A DNA stretch of 64,000 nucleotides from Albibeggiatoa sp964388965. Its GTDB lineage: Bacteria > Pseudomonadota > Gammaproteobacteria > Beggiatoales > Beggiatoaceae. The stretch covers positions 25,468-89,467 of the forward strand of contig CAYMCP010000002.1 of assembly GCA_964388965.1 (NCBI GenBank), read 5' to 3'. The position numbers and the translations under genes are program-made. The notes below the pieces were generated by a model. That model did not search any database. It had not been told where the DNA came from and worked only from the letters and a program-made list of their open reading frames with translations. Below, piece by piece: positions 1-9,681 of the stretch (positions are counted from its first letter, which is position 1; every line of letters begins with the position of its first letter).

Positions 1-825
1 ATTCAACCTTTTATCAGCGATGGTAGTGCATTAATTACTGGCTGTCTATTCGCGCTTGCGACGACACCGTTTTTACCTTGGTGGATGACAATTTTAGGTG
101 TTGGCTTTGGGATCGTATTTGCCAAGCACTTGTACGGTGGTTTAGGACATAATCCATTCAATCCCGCGATGGTGAGTTACATTGTGTTATTAGTTTCTTT
201 TCCGGCTGAAATGACGCAATGGCCTTCTTACGTGATTATTAATGAACTAGGTGGGCTGAATTTTTGGGAAAGTTGGAATATTATTTTTAGCGGACAACCG
301 CGTATTGATTTAGCTTTGGATGCAATTACCACCGCCACGCCTCTCGATAACATTAAAACGAGTTTAAGCCAATTTATTGTTATTCATGAAATTATGCAAA
401 ATCCTTTATACGGCATAATCGCAGGTAAAGCGTGGGAATGGATTGCTGTAGGTTATTTAATCGGTGGCTTGTGGTTAATTTATATCAAAGCAATTGATTG
501 GCGTATTCCTAGTGCAGTGCTACTCAGTCTTTTTACTATCTCATTGATTTTTAATGCTGTTGATAGCGATTTATACGCGCCGCCTTCATTCCACTTATTT
601 AGTGGTGCTGCTATGTTAGGTGCATTTTTCATTGCAACCGATCCTGTTACCGCTGCCACTTCGACCAAAGGACGTTGGATATTTGGTTTAGGTATCGGTG
701 GATTGACTTACATTATTCGGACTTGGGGCGGTTATCCAGATGGCGTTGCATTTGCCGTATTGTTAATGAATTTAACTGTACCCACAATTGACTACATGAC
801 AAAACCAAAAGTGTTTGGAAAATAA
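1..825 (+). CDS. rnfD: RnfD, electron transport complex membrane subunit (locus 1, 5' cut by window edge)
   Basis: Integral membrane subunit of the Rnf complex, which couples ferredoxin/NADH electron transfer to ion movement across the inner membrane. The frame is open from base 1, so the N-terminus lies outside the window. Conserved RnfD/NqrB stretches are visible: KHLYGGLGHNPFNPAM, several hydrophobic helices, ATDPVTA, and a C-terminal IIRTWGGYPDGVAFAVLLMN. The flavinylation motif D-x-x-T-x-A-T is present (DAITTATPL); the acceptor Thr codon is at 337-339. It is followed after an unusually long gap of 176 bases by rnfG. A second rnfD lies at 34067-35137 on the other strand. Family assignment is secure. 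Confidence 0.95.
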   Translation: MQPFISDGSALITGCLFALATTPFLPWWMTILGVGFGIVFAKHLYGGLGHNPFNPAMVSYIVLLVSFPAEMTQWPSYVIINELGGLNFWESWNIIFSGQPRIDLALDAITTATPLDNIKTSLSQFIVIHEIMQNPLYGIIAGKAWEWIAVGYLIGGLWLIYIKAIDWRIPSAVLLSLFTISLIFNAVDSDLYAPPSFHLFSGAAMLGAFFIATDPVTAATSTKGRWIFGLGIGGLTYIIRTWGGYPDGVAFAVLLMNLTVPTIDYMTKPKVFGK

Positions 826-1001
826 ATAAAAAATTCGCATTAATGAAGCAGATAATTACGACAATTATTTGTATCGTTTATGAAAATGATTTTTGTTGAT
901 ACATGAACGCGATTTGCTGTTGACTAGTACGACTCAAATCACAAGATAACCTATTAATCTATCAATAAATATTTTATTTCTTCACCAGGAACAAACTGAG
1001 C

Positions 1002-1619
1002 ATGTTACTACAGATGATAAAAAAAACCGCTACGGCTTTATTAATCGCAGCCATTTTAGGTGCAGGTTTAGTTGCAGTCAGTTATCAAGTGACCTATAAA
1101 AAAATTGTTAGTAATCAACGTGCTGCATTAGTAAGAAGTTTAAATACGCTCATCTCACACGATTTATATGATAATGATTTAGTTAATGATATTATTTATT
1201 TTCAAGACAAAGAATTATTGGGTGCTGATGAGCCTGTTGTAATATATCGTGCACGTTTACAAGATCAACCGATGGCTGCGGTATTAAGTCCCATTGCACC
1301 AGATGGTTATAACGGTAAAATCCGTTTACTGGTTGGTGTAGACTATGATGGTACGCTAGTTGGGGTGCGAGTGGTTTCGCATCAGGAAACACCGGGTTTA
1401 GGCGATATGATCGAAGCACGACGTTCTAACTGGATTTTTAGTTTTAATGGTTTATCGTTAAATAGTCTTTCGCGTAAAGGTTGGAATGTGAAACGTGATG
1501 GTGGTATTTTTGACCAATTTAGTGGCGCGACCATTACGCCGCGAGCGGTGGTAAAAGCAGTACGCAACGCATTATTATTTTATAACGATCATAAAGCTGC
1601 TATTTTTGCAATGCCGTGA
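1002..1619 (+). CDS. rnfG: RnfG, FMN-binding subunit of Rnf complex (locus 1)
   Basis: Periplasm-facing subunit carrying covalent FMN. The 205-residue protein has one N-terminal membrane anchor (about residues 10-28). It has the FMN-binding domain with HQETPGLGDMIE and the flavinylation motif SGATITPRAVV near the C-terminus, where the Thr of SGAT takes FMN. An AGGA ribosome site precedes the ATG. It follows rnfD of the same locus. No rnfE or rnfH follows: the next gene is lpxH, whose start overlaps or nearly touches this stop. Locus 1 therefore ends at G, while the second Rnf locus at 32.4-35.1 kb carries D, G, E and H. Confidence 0.95.
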   Translation: MLLQMIKKTATALLIAAILGAGLVAVSYQVTYKKIVSNQRAALVRSLNTLISHDLYDNDLVNDIIYFQDKELLGADEPVVIYRARLQDQPMAAVLSPIAPDGYNGKIRLLVGVDYDGTLVGVRVVSHQETPGLGDMIEARRSNWIFSFNGLSLNSLSRKGWNVKRDGGIFDQFSGATITPRAVVKAVRNALLFYNDHKAAIFAMP

Positions 1620-1630
1620 TGGGAATGGAT

Positions 1631-2344
1631 ATGCGCGAAACTTTATTTATTGCCGATTTACATTTGCGTACAGAAACGCCAGCATTAATAGCAAAAGCAA
1701 TTGATTTTTTTAATGGACGTGCTCGACAGGCTGATAGTTTATACATTCTAGGGGATTTATTTGAAGTTTGGCTAGGTGACGAAATGCTACCAGCACATCA
1801 GTCCGTCATTAATGCGTTACATGAACTCGCTCAAGTCACACCCATATTTGTCTTGCATGGTAATCGCGATTTTTTATTAGGAGCGCAATTTGCGGCACTT
1901 TCAGGTTGCACGCTGATCACAACCGACATTAAAAAAATAAATATTTACGGTACAGCCGCTTTAATTATGCACGGTGATAGTTTATGCACTTTGGACGTGG
2001 CATATCAACAATTTCGTCAACAAGTGCGCAATCCCACATGGCAACAACAATTTTTATCATATCCCCTAGAACAACGTAAATTACTCGCACAACAAGCACG
2101 GGCACAAAGTCAATTTGAAACGCAACAAAAACAATCAGAAATCATGGATATTACGCCGTCAGTTGTGACAGAAATAATGCAACAGCATCAAGTTTTAAAC
2201 CTCATTCATGGACATACTCACCGTCCACATATTCATAAATTAGATGCAAATACAAGGCGTTACGTTGTCGGTGATTGGAATGTAAATGCTAAAACTTATA
2301 TTTTGAGTTGCAAGCCTGATCAGTGGTTGCTTGATTCAATTTGA
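1631..2344 (+). CDS. lpxH: UDP-2,3-diacylglucosamine diphosphatase LpxH
   Basis: Hydrolyses UDP-2,3-diacylglucosamine to lipid X, the fourth step of lipid A synthesis, at the inner face of the cytoplasmic membrane. It is a calcineurin-like metallophosphoesterase with FIADLHL (DxH), LGDLFEVWLGDE (GDxxE), LHGNRDF (GNxD) and IHGHTHRP (GHxH). The length of about 237 residues fits LpxH. The frame is open from a GTG at 1616 and has ATGs at 1619, 1625 and 1631. I prefer 1631 because it gives an N-terminus like other LpxH proteins and follows a GGGA at 1621. The gene is effectively fused to the end of the rnfG transcript. Confidence 0.93.
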   Translation: MRETLFIADLHLRTETPALIAKAIDFFNGRARQADSLYILGDLFEVWLGDEMLPAHQSVINALHELAQVTPIFVLHGNRDFLLGAQFAALSGCTLITTDIKKINIYGTAALIMHGDSLCTLDVAYQQFRQQVRNPTWQQQFLSYPLEQRKLLAQQARAQSQFETQQKQSEIMDITPSVVTEIMQQHQVLNLIHGHTHRPHIHKLDANTRRYVVGDWNVNAKTYILSCKPDQWLLDSI

Positions 2345-2420
2345 CCCTTTTGATTATGTTGAATTCAAAGTACAATAACATATTAAAAATATTAACATAT
2401 TCAAAAAATAACCCTGTTTT

Positions 2421-2460
2421 TTCACACCTCTATGGAAATCTATTGAGATAGTGGTGTGAA
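2421..2460 (+). promoter_or_regulatory. Hairpin in pyrG leader
   Basis: Inverted repeat with 13-base arms and one mismatch (2421-2433 and 2448-2460, core TTCACACC/GGTGTGAA) around a 14-base loop, between lpxH and pyrG. A short T-rich stretch follows. It could end the rnf-lpxH transcript or act as a pyrG leader structure. No expression evidence can be read from sequence alone. Confidence 0.45.
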
Positions 2461-2505
2461 TTTGATATTTTGAACCTACTATAAATTCCAACCAACTAAG
2501 CAAAC

Positions 2506-4134
2506 ATGACACGATTTATATTTATTACTGGTGGTGTTGTTTCCTCACTTGGAAAGGGCATTGCCGCCGCATCCCTTGCTGCCATCCTAGAAGCACGTAA
2601 TCTTAATGTAACATTACTTAAACTTGATCCTTACATTAACGTTGATCCCGGCACAATGAGTCCGTTCCAACATGGTGAAGTTTTTGTAACCGATGATGGT
2701 GCTGAAACAGATTTAGACTTAGGACATTATGAGCGGTTCATTCGTTCTCGGATGACAAAAAGCAACAATTTCACAACGGGTCGTGTCTATGAGAACGTCA
2801 TTCGTAAAGAGCGGCGTGGCGATTATCTCGGTGCGACAGTGCAAGTCATCCCACATATTACCGATGAAATTAAACGTTGTATCCGCGAAGGTGTACAAGG
2901 CGTAGACGTAGCACTGGTTGAAATCGGTGGCACGGTCGGCGATATTGAATCATTGCCATTTTTGGAAGCAATTCGCCAAATGCGCGCCGATTTAGGACGA
3001 GATTACGTTTTATTTATTCATTTAACGCTCGTGCCCTATATTCCTTCTGCGGGTGAATTAAAAACAAAACCAACGCAACACTCCGTGAAAGAGTTACGCT
3101 CGATTGGCATTCAGCCGGATATTCTACTGTGTCGCTCTAGCTACCCGATTCCAGACGCGGAAAGACGCAAAATTGCTTTATTTACCGATGTCGATGAAAA
3201 AGCGGTGATTCCAGTATTAGACGCGGCAAGTATTTACCAAATTCCAGTACAATTGCACGAAGAACAATTAGATAACATTGTGTGCGATAAACTTAAATTA
3301 GATACTCAACCGGCAGATTTATCAGAGTGGGAGCGTGTGATTGAAGCACAAAAAAATACAACTGCTACGGTAAAAATAGCAATGGTAGGTAAGTACATGG
3401 ATTTAACGGATGCTTACAAATCATTAACTGAATCATTAATTCATGCGGGCATTAAAAATCAAACCAAAGTTGAAATTGCCTATGTGGATTCAGAAGATAT
3501 TGAATTGCATGGTTTTGGGCGTTTAGAAGAAATGGACGCAATTTTAGTTCCGGGCGGTTTTGGTGAACGGGGTATTGAGGGTAAAATTACAGCCGCCCGA
3601 TACGCCCGCGAAAACCAAGTGCCCTACTTGGGTATTTGTTTAGGAATGCAGGTTGCGGTAGTAGATTTTGCACGTCATGTTGCGGGATTGATGGAGGCGC
3701 ATAGCACAGAATTTAATCCAAAAACACCACATCCCGTCATCGCTTTAATTACTGAATGGCTAGACGATTCAGGTGACATAGAGACACGTTCAACACAATC
3801 TGATTTAGGTGGTTCAATGCGTTTAGGTGGGCAAAACTGTCATTTAATGTCTGGTACGAAAACTTATGAATTATACGGACAAGAAATTATCCGCGAGCGT
3901 CACCGTCACCGCTATGAATTTAATAATCAATACATGAGCTTATTGCGTCAATCGGGTTTAGTATTTGCTGGCATGTCAGTAGACGGGAATTTAGTTGAAG
4001 TGATTGAAAATGGGCATCATCCTTGGTTTGTTGGTTGCCAATTTCACCCTGAGTTTACCTCCACGCCACGAGATGGACATCCATTATTTAATGGTTTTAT
4101 TCAAGCGGCACGAAAATATAAACAAACCAGTTAA
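2506..4134 (+). CDS. pyrG: CTP synthase PyrG
   Basis: Makes CTP from UTP, ATP and glutamine in the cytoplasm. At 542 residues it has the full family length. The N-terminal synthetase domain starts FIFITGGVVSSLGKG (P-loop like) and includes VEIGGTVGDIESLPF. The C-terminal class I glutaminase domain has the oxyanion region PGGFGERG, nucleophile motif YLGICLGMQ and catalytic HPEF. It stands alone: eno or kdsA, frequent neighbours in gammaproteobacteria, are absent. No good Shine-Dalgarno sequence is visible before the ATG. Confidence 0.98.
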   Translation: MTRFIFITGGVVSSLGKGIAAASLAAILEARNLNVTLLKLDPYINVDPGTMSPFQHGEVFVTDDGAETDLDLGHYERFIRSRMTKSNNFTTGRVYENVIRKERRGDYLGATVQVIPHITDEIKRCIREGVQGVDVALVEIGGTVGDIESLPFLEAIRQMRADLGRDYVLFIHLTLVPYIPSAGELKTKPTQHSVKELRSIGIQPDILLCRSSYPIPDAERRKIALFTDVDEKAVIPVLDAASIYQIPVQLHEEQLDNIVCDKLKLDTQPADLSEWERVIEAQKNTTATVKIAMVGKYMDLTDAYKSLTESLIHAGIKNQTKVEIAYVDSEDIELHGFGRLEEMDAILVPGGFGERGIEGKITAARYARENQVPYLGICLGMQVAVVDFARHVAGLMEAHSTEFNPKTPHPVIALITEWLDDSGDIETRSTQSDLGGSMRLGGQNCHLMSGTKTYELYGQEIIRERHRHRYEFNNQYMSLLRQSGLVFAGMSVDGNLVEVIENGHHPWFVGCQFHPEFTSTPRDGHPLFNGFIQAARKYKQTS

Positions 4135-4210
4135 AAATTCACTTTATTAATGATTTCACCAAAGCGGTAAAATTAAGCTGTCACCCCCTAAAAACGCTTG
4201 GCGTTATTGC

Positions 4211-5053
4211 TTAACGTTCGCCGGGGCCGGCAGGGGCTGATTTGCCGAATAAAAGCATATTTGGATTTTTCTGCATCTCTTGGGTTAGCACCCGCAATGC
4301 TTGGCTTAATGAATTTAATTCTATAACTAAAGTATTCATGCGCGGTAAGGCATCACCGGTAAAATGGCGCACATCTCGACCAATTTTAGTGATTTCTGTA
4401 CCAACATTGTCAGCCGCCTTTGCGGTAGATTCAGTAATTTTTTGGATATTTTTTTGATTGCTGACAAGTGTTGTAATTGCTTCGGTGGCGGTGTGATTTA
4501 CTGTTGACGCAGTGTTGACCAGAATACCGGTCATTTTTTCCACCTGTATCAAACTCTTATTTAATCCTTTAACCATTGGCGATAAAGCTTGTGTCGTTTG
4601 CTCAATATTGCGCATGGTTTTAGCCATATCTTTGAGACCTGAATCCATAAATTCTGCGTTATTAGAAAAAGTTTTTGTAATATTTTCAACGTTTTTTAGC
4701 GTTTTATTTAATAAATCTGCATTATCGTATAATAGCGTATAATATTCATCGATTTTACCAGCAACCTGTTGACTATATTCATTTTTAACATGTTCTGATA
4801 AAGATTGCATTTGCTGACTAATTTCTTTACCTCCGATTTCAATTAACGATTCCGTTTGCCATTTCATAGAATAAACGAAATAAAATAAAACAACATTTAA
4901 AATCAGCATAAAAAAAATGGTGCTATAAATAATTTTTCGGCTACGACGCTCAACTCTTTCAATTAATTCAGAGCGTTGTACCATTGTCTGCTGAAATTGA
5001 ATCATTGCATTTTCAATAATTTCAGCTATTTCACGAGTTTGTTGTTCAGACAT
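4211..5053 (-). CDS. Coiled-coil membrane protein with an MCE-like C-terminal tail
   Basis: Unassigned protein of 280 residues. It has a short cytoplasmic helix, one transmembrane segment (about residues 40-61) and a long, mostly helical Ser/Thr/Asn-rich region predicted as coiled coil, with heptad-like repeats of the kind seen in MCE/MlaD and methyl-accepting proteins. It ends with NPNMLLFGKSAPAGPGER, which resembles the NPSSLLFG...PGPGE tail of MlaD/PqiB-type MCE proteins. No MCE beta-barrel domain is visible, so it would be only the helical part of such a protein. It is a single gene, convergent with pyrG. Function is unknown; a role in envelope lipid transport is only a guess. Confidence 0.8.
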   Translation of the reverse strand: MSEQQTREIAEIIENAMIQFQQTMVQRSELIERVERRSRKIIYSTIFFMLILNVVLFYFVYSMKWQTESLIEIGGKEISQQMQSLSEHVKNEYSQQVAGKIDEYYTLLYDNADLLNKTLKNVENITKTFSNNAEFMDSGLKDMAKTMRNIEQTTQALSPMVKGLNKSLIQVEKMTGILVNTASTVNHTATEAITTLVSNQKNIQKITESTAKAADNVGTEITKIGRDVRHFTGDALPRMNTLVIELNSLSQALRVLTQEMQKNPNMLLFGKSAPAGPGER

Positions 5054-5192
5054 GATTAATAACCTAGCAGTCGTAAATAAATAGTGTAATTAAAGTATAT
5101 TCAGCATTCTAAATGCACAAAAGTCTGTCAACATAGCAAGCCCGTTCTAGCGTTTAAAATTATTTATATTTTAGCATTTAATTTATAAAAAA

Positions 5193-5891
5193 TTACTGTA
5201 ATACGCTATTTTTTACTACAGCATCATAAGGAGACGAACGTACTTGATCATGTATTACCATGCGATAATCGATAAATGCTTGCTCGCTTTCGCAATGCAA
5301 AAATGGATTACCCATTATTTCCTCAGCAATTGTATTGGTCGGTTTAACTGAATAATAATGCCCTGGATGAATTTTTGTCTCAGGAGGTAATGTTGTAATA
5401 AGCTTTTGTAAACTATGATACATTTGCTTAGGATTTCCGCCACGCAAATCACAACGCCCACAACCATAAACAAATAACGTATCTCCTGTAATCAGATGAT
5501 TACCTAGCCAATAACAGCTTGAGCCTGGAGTGTGTCCCGGAGTATGAATGACATAAATTTGAGTTTCTCCGAGTTTGAGCGTATCGCCGTCTTGGTGCAA
5601 CTGTAAATTACCACAAGGCTCTTGCCAGTAAGCAACTTCAGCAGGTGAAATGTGAATATGTGGGGTAAATTGCTCAATTAGAGGTATTAAAGCGTTAATA
5701 TGATCATTATGTGTGTGCGTCAATAAAATATCAGTAATTTGACAGCTTTTCCGCTGCGCAAAGGCTTGAATACTGTCGATGTCCCAAGCAGGGTCTACAA
5801 CAGCCATTCGCTTAGAATCATGATCCTCAATGAGATAGATAAAATTATCCATTGGACCTAGTTCCAAGCTGTGAAGTGTAAATGTCGTCAT
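5193..5891 (-). CDS. MBL-fold hydrolase, glyoxalase II-like
   Basis: Metallo-beta-lactamase fold enzyme of about 232 residues. Metal-binding motifs are THTHNDH (HxHxDH), HTPGHTPGSS, GDTLF and HPGHYY. The arrangement is that of hydroxyacylglutathione hydrolase-like enzymes (glyoxalase II, YcbL) and of persulfide dioxygenases. The exact substrate cannot be told apart from sequence alone. The open frame extends upstream to 5939, but the N-terminus MTTFTLHSLELGPMDN from the ATG at 5891 fits the family best. The gene stands alone downstream of nifA. Confidence 0.85.
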   Translation of the reverse strand: MTTFTLHSLELGPMDNFIYLIEDHDSKRMAVVDPAWDIDSIQAFAQRKSCQITDILLTHTHNDHINALIPLIEQFTPHIHISPAEVAYWQEPCGNLQLHQDGDTLKLGETQIYVIHTPGHTPGSSCYWLGNHLITGDTLFVYGCGRCDLRGGNPKQMYHSLQKLITTLPPETKIHPGHYYSVKPTNTIAEEIMGNPFLHCESEQAFIDYRMVIHDQVRSSPYDAVVKNSVLQ

Positions 5892-6285
5892 AATCAGTAG
5901 CAATATATTTGGATTTAGTAGGGCTAATATCTTCGCCAAAGGTTGGCAAAAAAGAGCAATTAGGGTAAAAAATAAAAATTACAAGTTCACAACTTTTTAT
6001 CAGCCAATTGCTCATGAATGAAATTAGCACAATTCTACTATGTTGTAACCAGTTAGATGCAACAAATTGCGGTTAGGTAGAATCCATAGCTCCGTTACGC
6101 AAGTTTAGTGTCGAGGGTATTGAGTCTGGGCTGCTCAATGTAAGTTTGTAGAGATAAGGCGTGCCTTGTCTCTACGCTTGACCATAAAGCCGACAATACT
6201 ACGGTTTTAGCGACTTTATAATTATTCAACTGATTAATAAGATTGTTTTAAAAGATATTTTTATCTGGATTTTGCTTATGAGATG
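5892..6285. other. Intergenic stretch between nifA and the MBL hydrolase
   Basis: 394 bases without a supported gene. The only distinct structure is the palindrome at 6148-6175. An upstream extension of the hydrolase frame to 5939 and a 61-codon frame at 5845-6030 lack family resemblance and were not called. Confidence 0.6.
6148..6175. repeat. 28-base palindrome GTAGAGAyAAGGC, dispersed family, possible nifA terminator
   Basis: Near-perfect inverted repeat: arms GTAGAGATAAGGC and GCCTTGTCTCTAC around a 2-base loop. A diverged second copy sits at 54923-54950, so it belongs to a dispersed palindromic family. Here it lies just downstream of nifA and could also serve as a bidirectional transcription terminator, though no T-run follows. 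Confidence 0.7.
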
Positions 6286-7803
6286 CTAAATATTACGCAA
6301 TTTAATATCTAAAGTCTGAATACGGTATGCAATTTGACGAGGAGTCATATTTAACAAACGTGCAGCCTTTGCTTGCACCCAACCTGCTTGCTCTAATGCA
6401 GCAATTACCCGTTCGCGCTCATCCAAATTTTCATCATTCAAATCAACGCCTTGATATTCACGAGTCACGGGGATTTTTTCCTCAACCCCAGTAAGACTAA
6501 TAGCAGAACGATCAATTACGCCATTTTCGCTCATAATTGCGGCGCGCTCTAAGCAATTTTCTAATTCGCGCACATTACCAGGCCAATTGTGACGCATCAA
6601 TAAACGAATTGCACTATCCGTTAATTGTAATTTCCGATTTTGTGTTTTAGCCACTTTATCTACTAGAAATATAGCTAACTCTGGAATATCCTCACTACGC
6701 TCATTTAATGGTGGTAAATGAATTGGCATCACATTAAGGCGATAGTATAAATCTTCCCGAAAATCACCTTTTTCAACTGCTTCTTCCAAGTTCACATTTG
6801 TTGCTGTAATAATTCGGACATCTACTTTTAGCGTTTTTGTGCCGCCCACTCGTTCAAATTCACCCTCTTGTAACACTCGCAACAATTTAGCCTGAAACGT
6901 CGGCGAAATCTCACCAATTTCATCTAAAAACAATGTTCCACCGTCAGCACGCTCAAAACGTCCTTTGCGTTGCGTTATCGCACCACTAAAAGCTCCTTTT
7001 TCATGTCCAAATAATTCTGATTCCAATAGATTTTCTGGTAATGCAGCACAATTTAATTTAATGAACGAACCATTATGACGCGGTGAATTATAATGCACCG
7101 CATTAGCGATTAATTCTTTACCTGTGCCCGATTCACCGCGAATCAGTACGGTTGTACTCCATTTTGAAACTTGGCGCACCATTTCAAATACTTTTTGCAT
7201 AGCAGGTGAATGACCAATAATATTATCAAAACCAAAATTACTACGCACCGTGCGGCGTAAGTGGTCGCGTTCGTCGGTTAAATCTCGGCGTTCTTTTTCA
7301 ATTTCCCACATTAAGCGCACAGTTTGCCCGATAAATTGCGCAACCATTTCCAAAAATCGAGCGCGTTCAGACAAATATTCATCATATTCACTAGGCTGCG
7401 CCGCCAATACGCCAACTAATTGTTTATCAATATAAATTGGGACACCAATAAATGGCAAATGCAATTCATACAAACCTAATTTACCAATAAATCGAGAGTC
7501 TTGCCCCGCGCGCTCAATAATAATCGTGTTTCGCTCTTCCATTACTGAACCAATAATGCCTTCACCTGCTTGATATTTAATGGCACCGGGTGGTAATTTT
7601 CCGCCTGCATAAACTGCATTAACCATTAATTCACCGCTTTCACGCAATAACGTCACTACGCCATATTGCATCTGCGCATATTGATGTAACTTTTGTAACA
7701 CGCCTTCTAGTGTTGTTTGTAAATTCAACGAACGATTTAAAACCTTGCCGACCTCAAACAAGGCTTCAAGTTCACATTCAATCAATTCCGAACGTGTTTG
7801 CAT
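6286..7803 (-). CDS. nifA: NifA, sigma-54-dependent activator of nitrogen fixation
   Basis: Activates sigma-54 promoters of nitrogen-fixation genes. It has 505 residues from the ATG at 7803 (AAGGTGA ribosome site). Domains in order are N-terminal GAF (about 20-165), AAA+ (about 190-430; Walker A GESGTGKE 223-230, Walker B region GGTLFLDEIGE) and a C-terminal Fis-type helix-turn-helix (about 465-505). The sigma-54 contact loop reads GAFSGA (270-275) instead of the usual GAFTGA. The linker after the AAA+ domain lacks the Cys-x4-Cys of oxygen-sensitive NifA proteins, which fits control by the NifL protein encoded just upstream, 18 bases away. Nitrogenase genes themselves are not in the window. 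Confidence 0.93.
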   Translation of the reverse strand: MQTRSELIECELEALFEVGKVLNRSLNLQTTLEGVLQKLHQYAQMQYGVVTLLRESGELMVNAVYAGGKLPPGAIKYQAGEGIIGSVMEERNTIIIERAGQDSRFIGKLGLYELHLPFIGVPIYIDKQLVGVLAAQPSEYDEYLSERARFLEMVAQFIGQTVRLMWEIEKERRDLTDERDHLRRTVRSNFGFDNIIGHSPAMQKVFEMVRQVSKWSTTVLIRGESGTGKELIANAVHYNSPRHNGSFIKLNCAALPENLLESELFGHEKGAFSGAITQRKGRFERADGGTLFLDEIGEISPTFQAKLLRVLQEGEFERVGGTKTLKVDVRIITATNVNLEEAVEKGDFREDLYYRLNVMPIHLPPLNERSEDIPELAIFLVDKVAKTQNRKLQLTDSAIRLLMRHNWPGNVRELENCLERAAIMSENGVIDRSAISLTGVEEKIPVTREYQGVDLNDENLDERERVIAALEQAGWVQAKAARLLNMTPRQIAYRIQTLDIKLRNI

Positions 7804-7821
7804 GATCAATTAATCACCTTG

Positions 7822-9480
7822 TTAATGAATGGGAAGACAAACCACAAAACGTGTGCCTTGTTTGTAATGTGGATCAAGTGTCAGTGTACCTGCATGATTA
7901 TTAATGATTTCTTGAACTCGCGTCAAACCTAAGCCTTTATGACTGATGCGACCTGATTTAGTGCTGAAAAAGGGTTCAAAAACACGAAATCGCAGCTCTA
8001 ATGGGATACCTGCACCATTATCGGTAATTTCGGCACAAATTTGCTCATTTTCCTCAAAAGTGTGAATAAACAATTCAGGTTCACGTTTATGCCGATTTTC
8101 ACACACTGCATCTATTGCATTATCAATTAAATGCTTAAATAAACTACGCAATTCAGCATCTCTTGCATTAATTGAAATTAATGAGATGGAAGGCTGCCAT
8201 TCTACAGTAATACCTTCCGACAACAAACGTTCGGTACACAACGACAAGACATCACGCAATAAATTATTTAAATTAACTGGCGCACAAGACTGTTTACATG
8301 GTGGTGGCATGGTATTGTGTAGGGCTTCAACCGCTTTTTGTCCCTCTTGTAGGGCTTCTGTCAAAATATTTTGTAAGGGGTCTGAACCTTTATCTACATT
8401 GCGCCTTTGTAACATACTCACTGCCGCCGCTAACATATTTAGGGGACCCTGGAATTGATGAATAGCTGCATGTAAACTTTCGCGCATACTTTCATTTACT
8501 TCATTTTCTGCCATTAATGCCCGTAACGCACTAATTCTAATTGCTTCTTGTTGTTTTTTAATGTCGGTAATTTCTTGCGCAACCAAAAGTAAATGATTAA
8601 TTTGACTGCCCGCAAAAAAAGCTTCAGCATCAGAGGCTTTGCTTACTATCCAAATCGCCGAACAGGTAAACCAGCGCACTTGACGCTGTTGTCCTATTTC
8701 AACACAAATTTCTTGTACATCAAATCTACCACCTTGTTTTTTTAATAATTCCCATTCTTCACCACCTGCTTGTTGGCGTAAATAATTTAAAAATAGTTTA
8801 GCCGGCTCACTCCCAACTCGACCAATTAATTTTTTATATTCATGATTATCTAATACTAACTTTTCATTTTCGTTTAATAACGCAATAATAACGGGTGCAG
8901 TATCAACGACGGATTCAATTAATTTTTTCTGCTCTTGCACTTGGTGTTGCAAATAATGCAAGTTGGAAATATCGCGGTGCATACCTAAATAATAAATTGT
9001 TTCATTACGCTGATCTAAAATGGGTGTAATTGTGACTTCTGCTAAATAACGCGCACCATTTTTGTGTCGGTTTACTAACACACCCGTCCAAGCTTTTTGT
9101 TGTTGCAAACGCCCCCACAAAGTTTTATAAACCAATTCAGGTGTAGAATTATCTGAGAAAGTGGATTGATTTTTTCCAATGATTTCCTCGACTTCGTAAC
9201 CTGTAATACGCTCAAATGCCGGATTGGCGTACAAAATATTGGCTTTCAAGTCAGTCACAGAAATGCCAATTTCAGCTTGTTCCGCGACCTCTCGGAATAA
9301 ACTAGGAGGCAGCAAAGTTGCCGCCACCCCTTTTGAATCTTGAAATAGTACGGTTTCCAACATATTAAGCAAAGCTGAAGGTGTACCTACAGGTGGATGG
9401 TGCAAAAATTCATTAAGTGCTTTTGCATTTTGCTCTGTTAATGGCAAAATATGATCTTCTTGTAACTGTTTGAGTGCCAT
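7822..9480 (-). CDS. nifL: NifL, redox/nitrogen-sensing anti-activator of NifA
   Basis: Holds NifA inactive in the presence of oxygen or fixed nitrogen. It has 552 residues. A first PAS domain (about 65-185, FADxxxANPAF-like NILYANPAFERITGYEVEEIIG) would bind FAD as redox sensor. A second, weaker PAS region follows, then a histidine-kinase-like dimerisation helix (HAAIHQFQGPLNMLAA) and a GHKL ATPase domain with N-box LIDNAIDAV, ITDNGAGIP and GLGLTRVQEIINNH. The start is supported by GGGGA before the ATG. The order nifL-nifA is that of Azotobacter and Klebsiella. Transcription probably begins near 9670 from the sigma-54 element described separately. Confidence 0.93.
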   Translation of the reverse strand: MALKQLQEDHILPLTEQNAKALNEFLHHPPVGTPSALLNMLETVLFQDSKGVAATLLPPSLFREVAEQAEIGISVTDLKANILYANPAFERITGYEVEEIIGKNQSTFSDNSTPELVYKTLWGRLQQQKAWTGVLVNRHKNGARYLAEVTITPILDQRNETIYYLGMHRDISNLHYLQHQVQEQKKLIESVVDTAPVIIALLNENEKLVLDNHEYKKLIGRVGSEPAKLFLNYLRQQAGGEEWELLKKQGGRFDVQEICVEIGQQRQVRWFTCSAIWIVSKASDAEAFFAGSQINHLLLVAQEITDIKKQQEAIRISALRALMAENEVNESMRESLHAAIHQFQGPLNMLAAAVSMLQRRNVDKGSDPLQNILTEALQEGQKAVEALHNTMPPPCKQSCAPVNLNNLLRDVLSLCTERLLSEGITVEWQPSISLISINARDAELRSLFKHLIDNAIDAVCENRHKREPELFIHTFEENEQICAEITDNGAGIPLELRFRVFEPFFSTKSGRISHKGLGLTRVQEIINNHAGTLTLDPHYKQGTRFVVCLPIH

Positions 9481-9681
9481 AAAAAATCCCCATGATTAGG
9501 ATTTATCAAAAATACCTAATTTCAATTTTCTACTCCCAAATTCTCTATTTAAGAAATAGGGTTCTTAATCATTTACAAAATAATTTCAAGATCGCTTGAT
9601 AACTTTTTTTTGTTGAATCAGAACGCTATGAACAAGATAACCGCATTTAAAATCAATAGCAATTTATTTTATCAATCGCAC

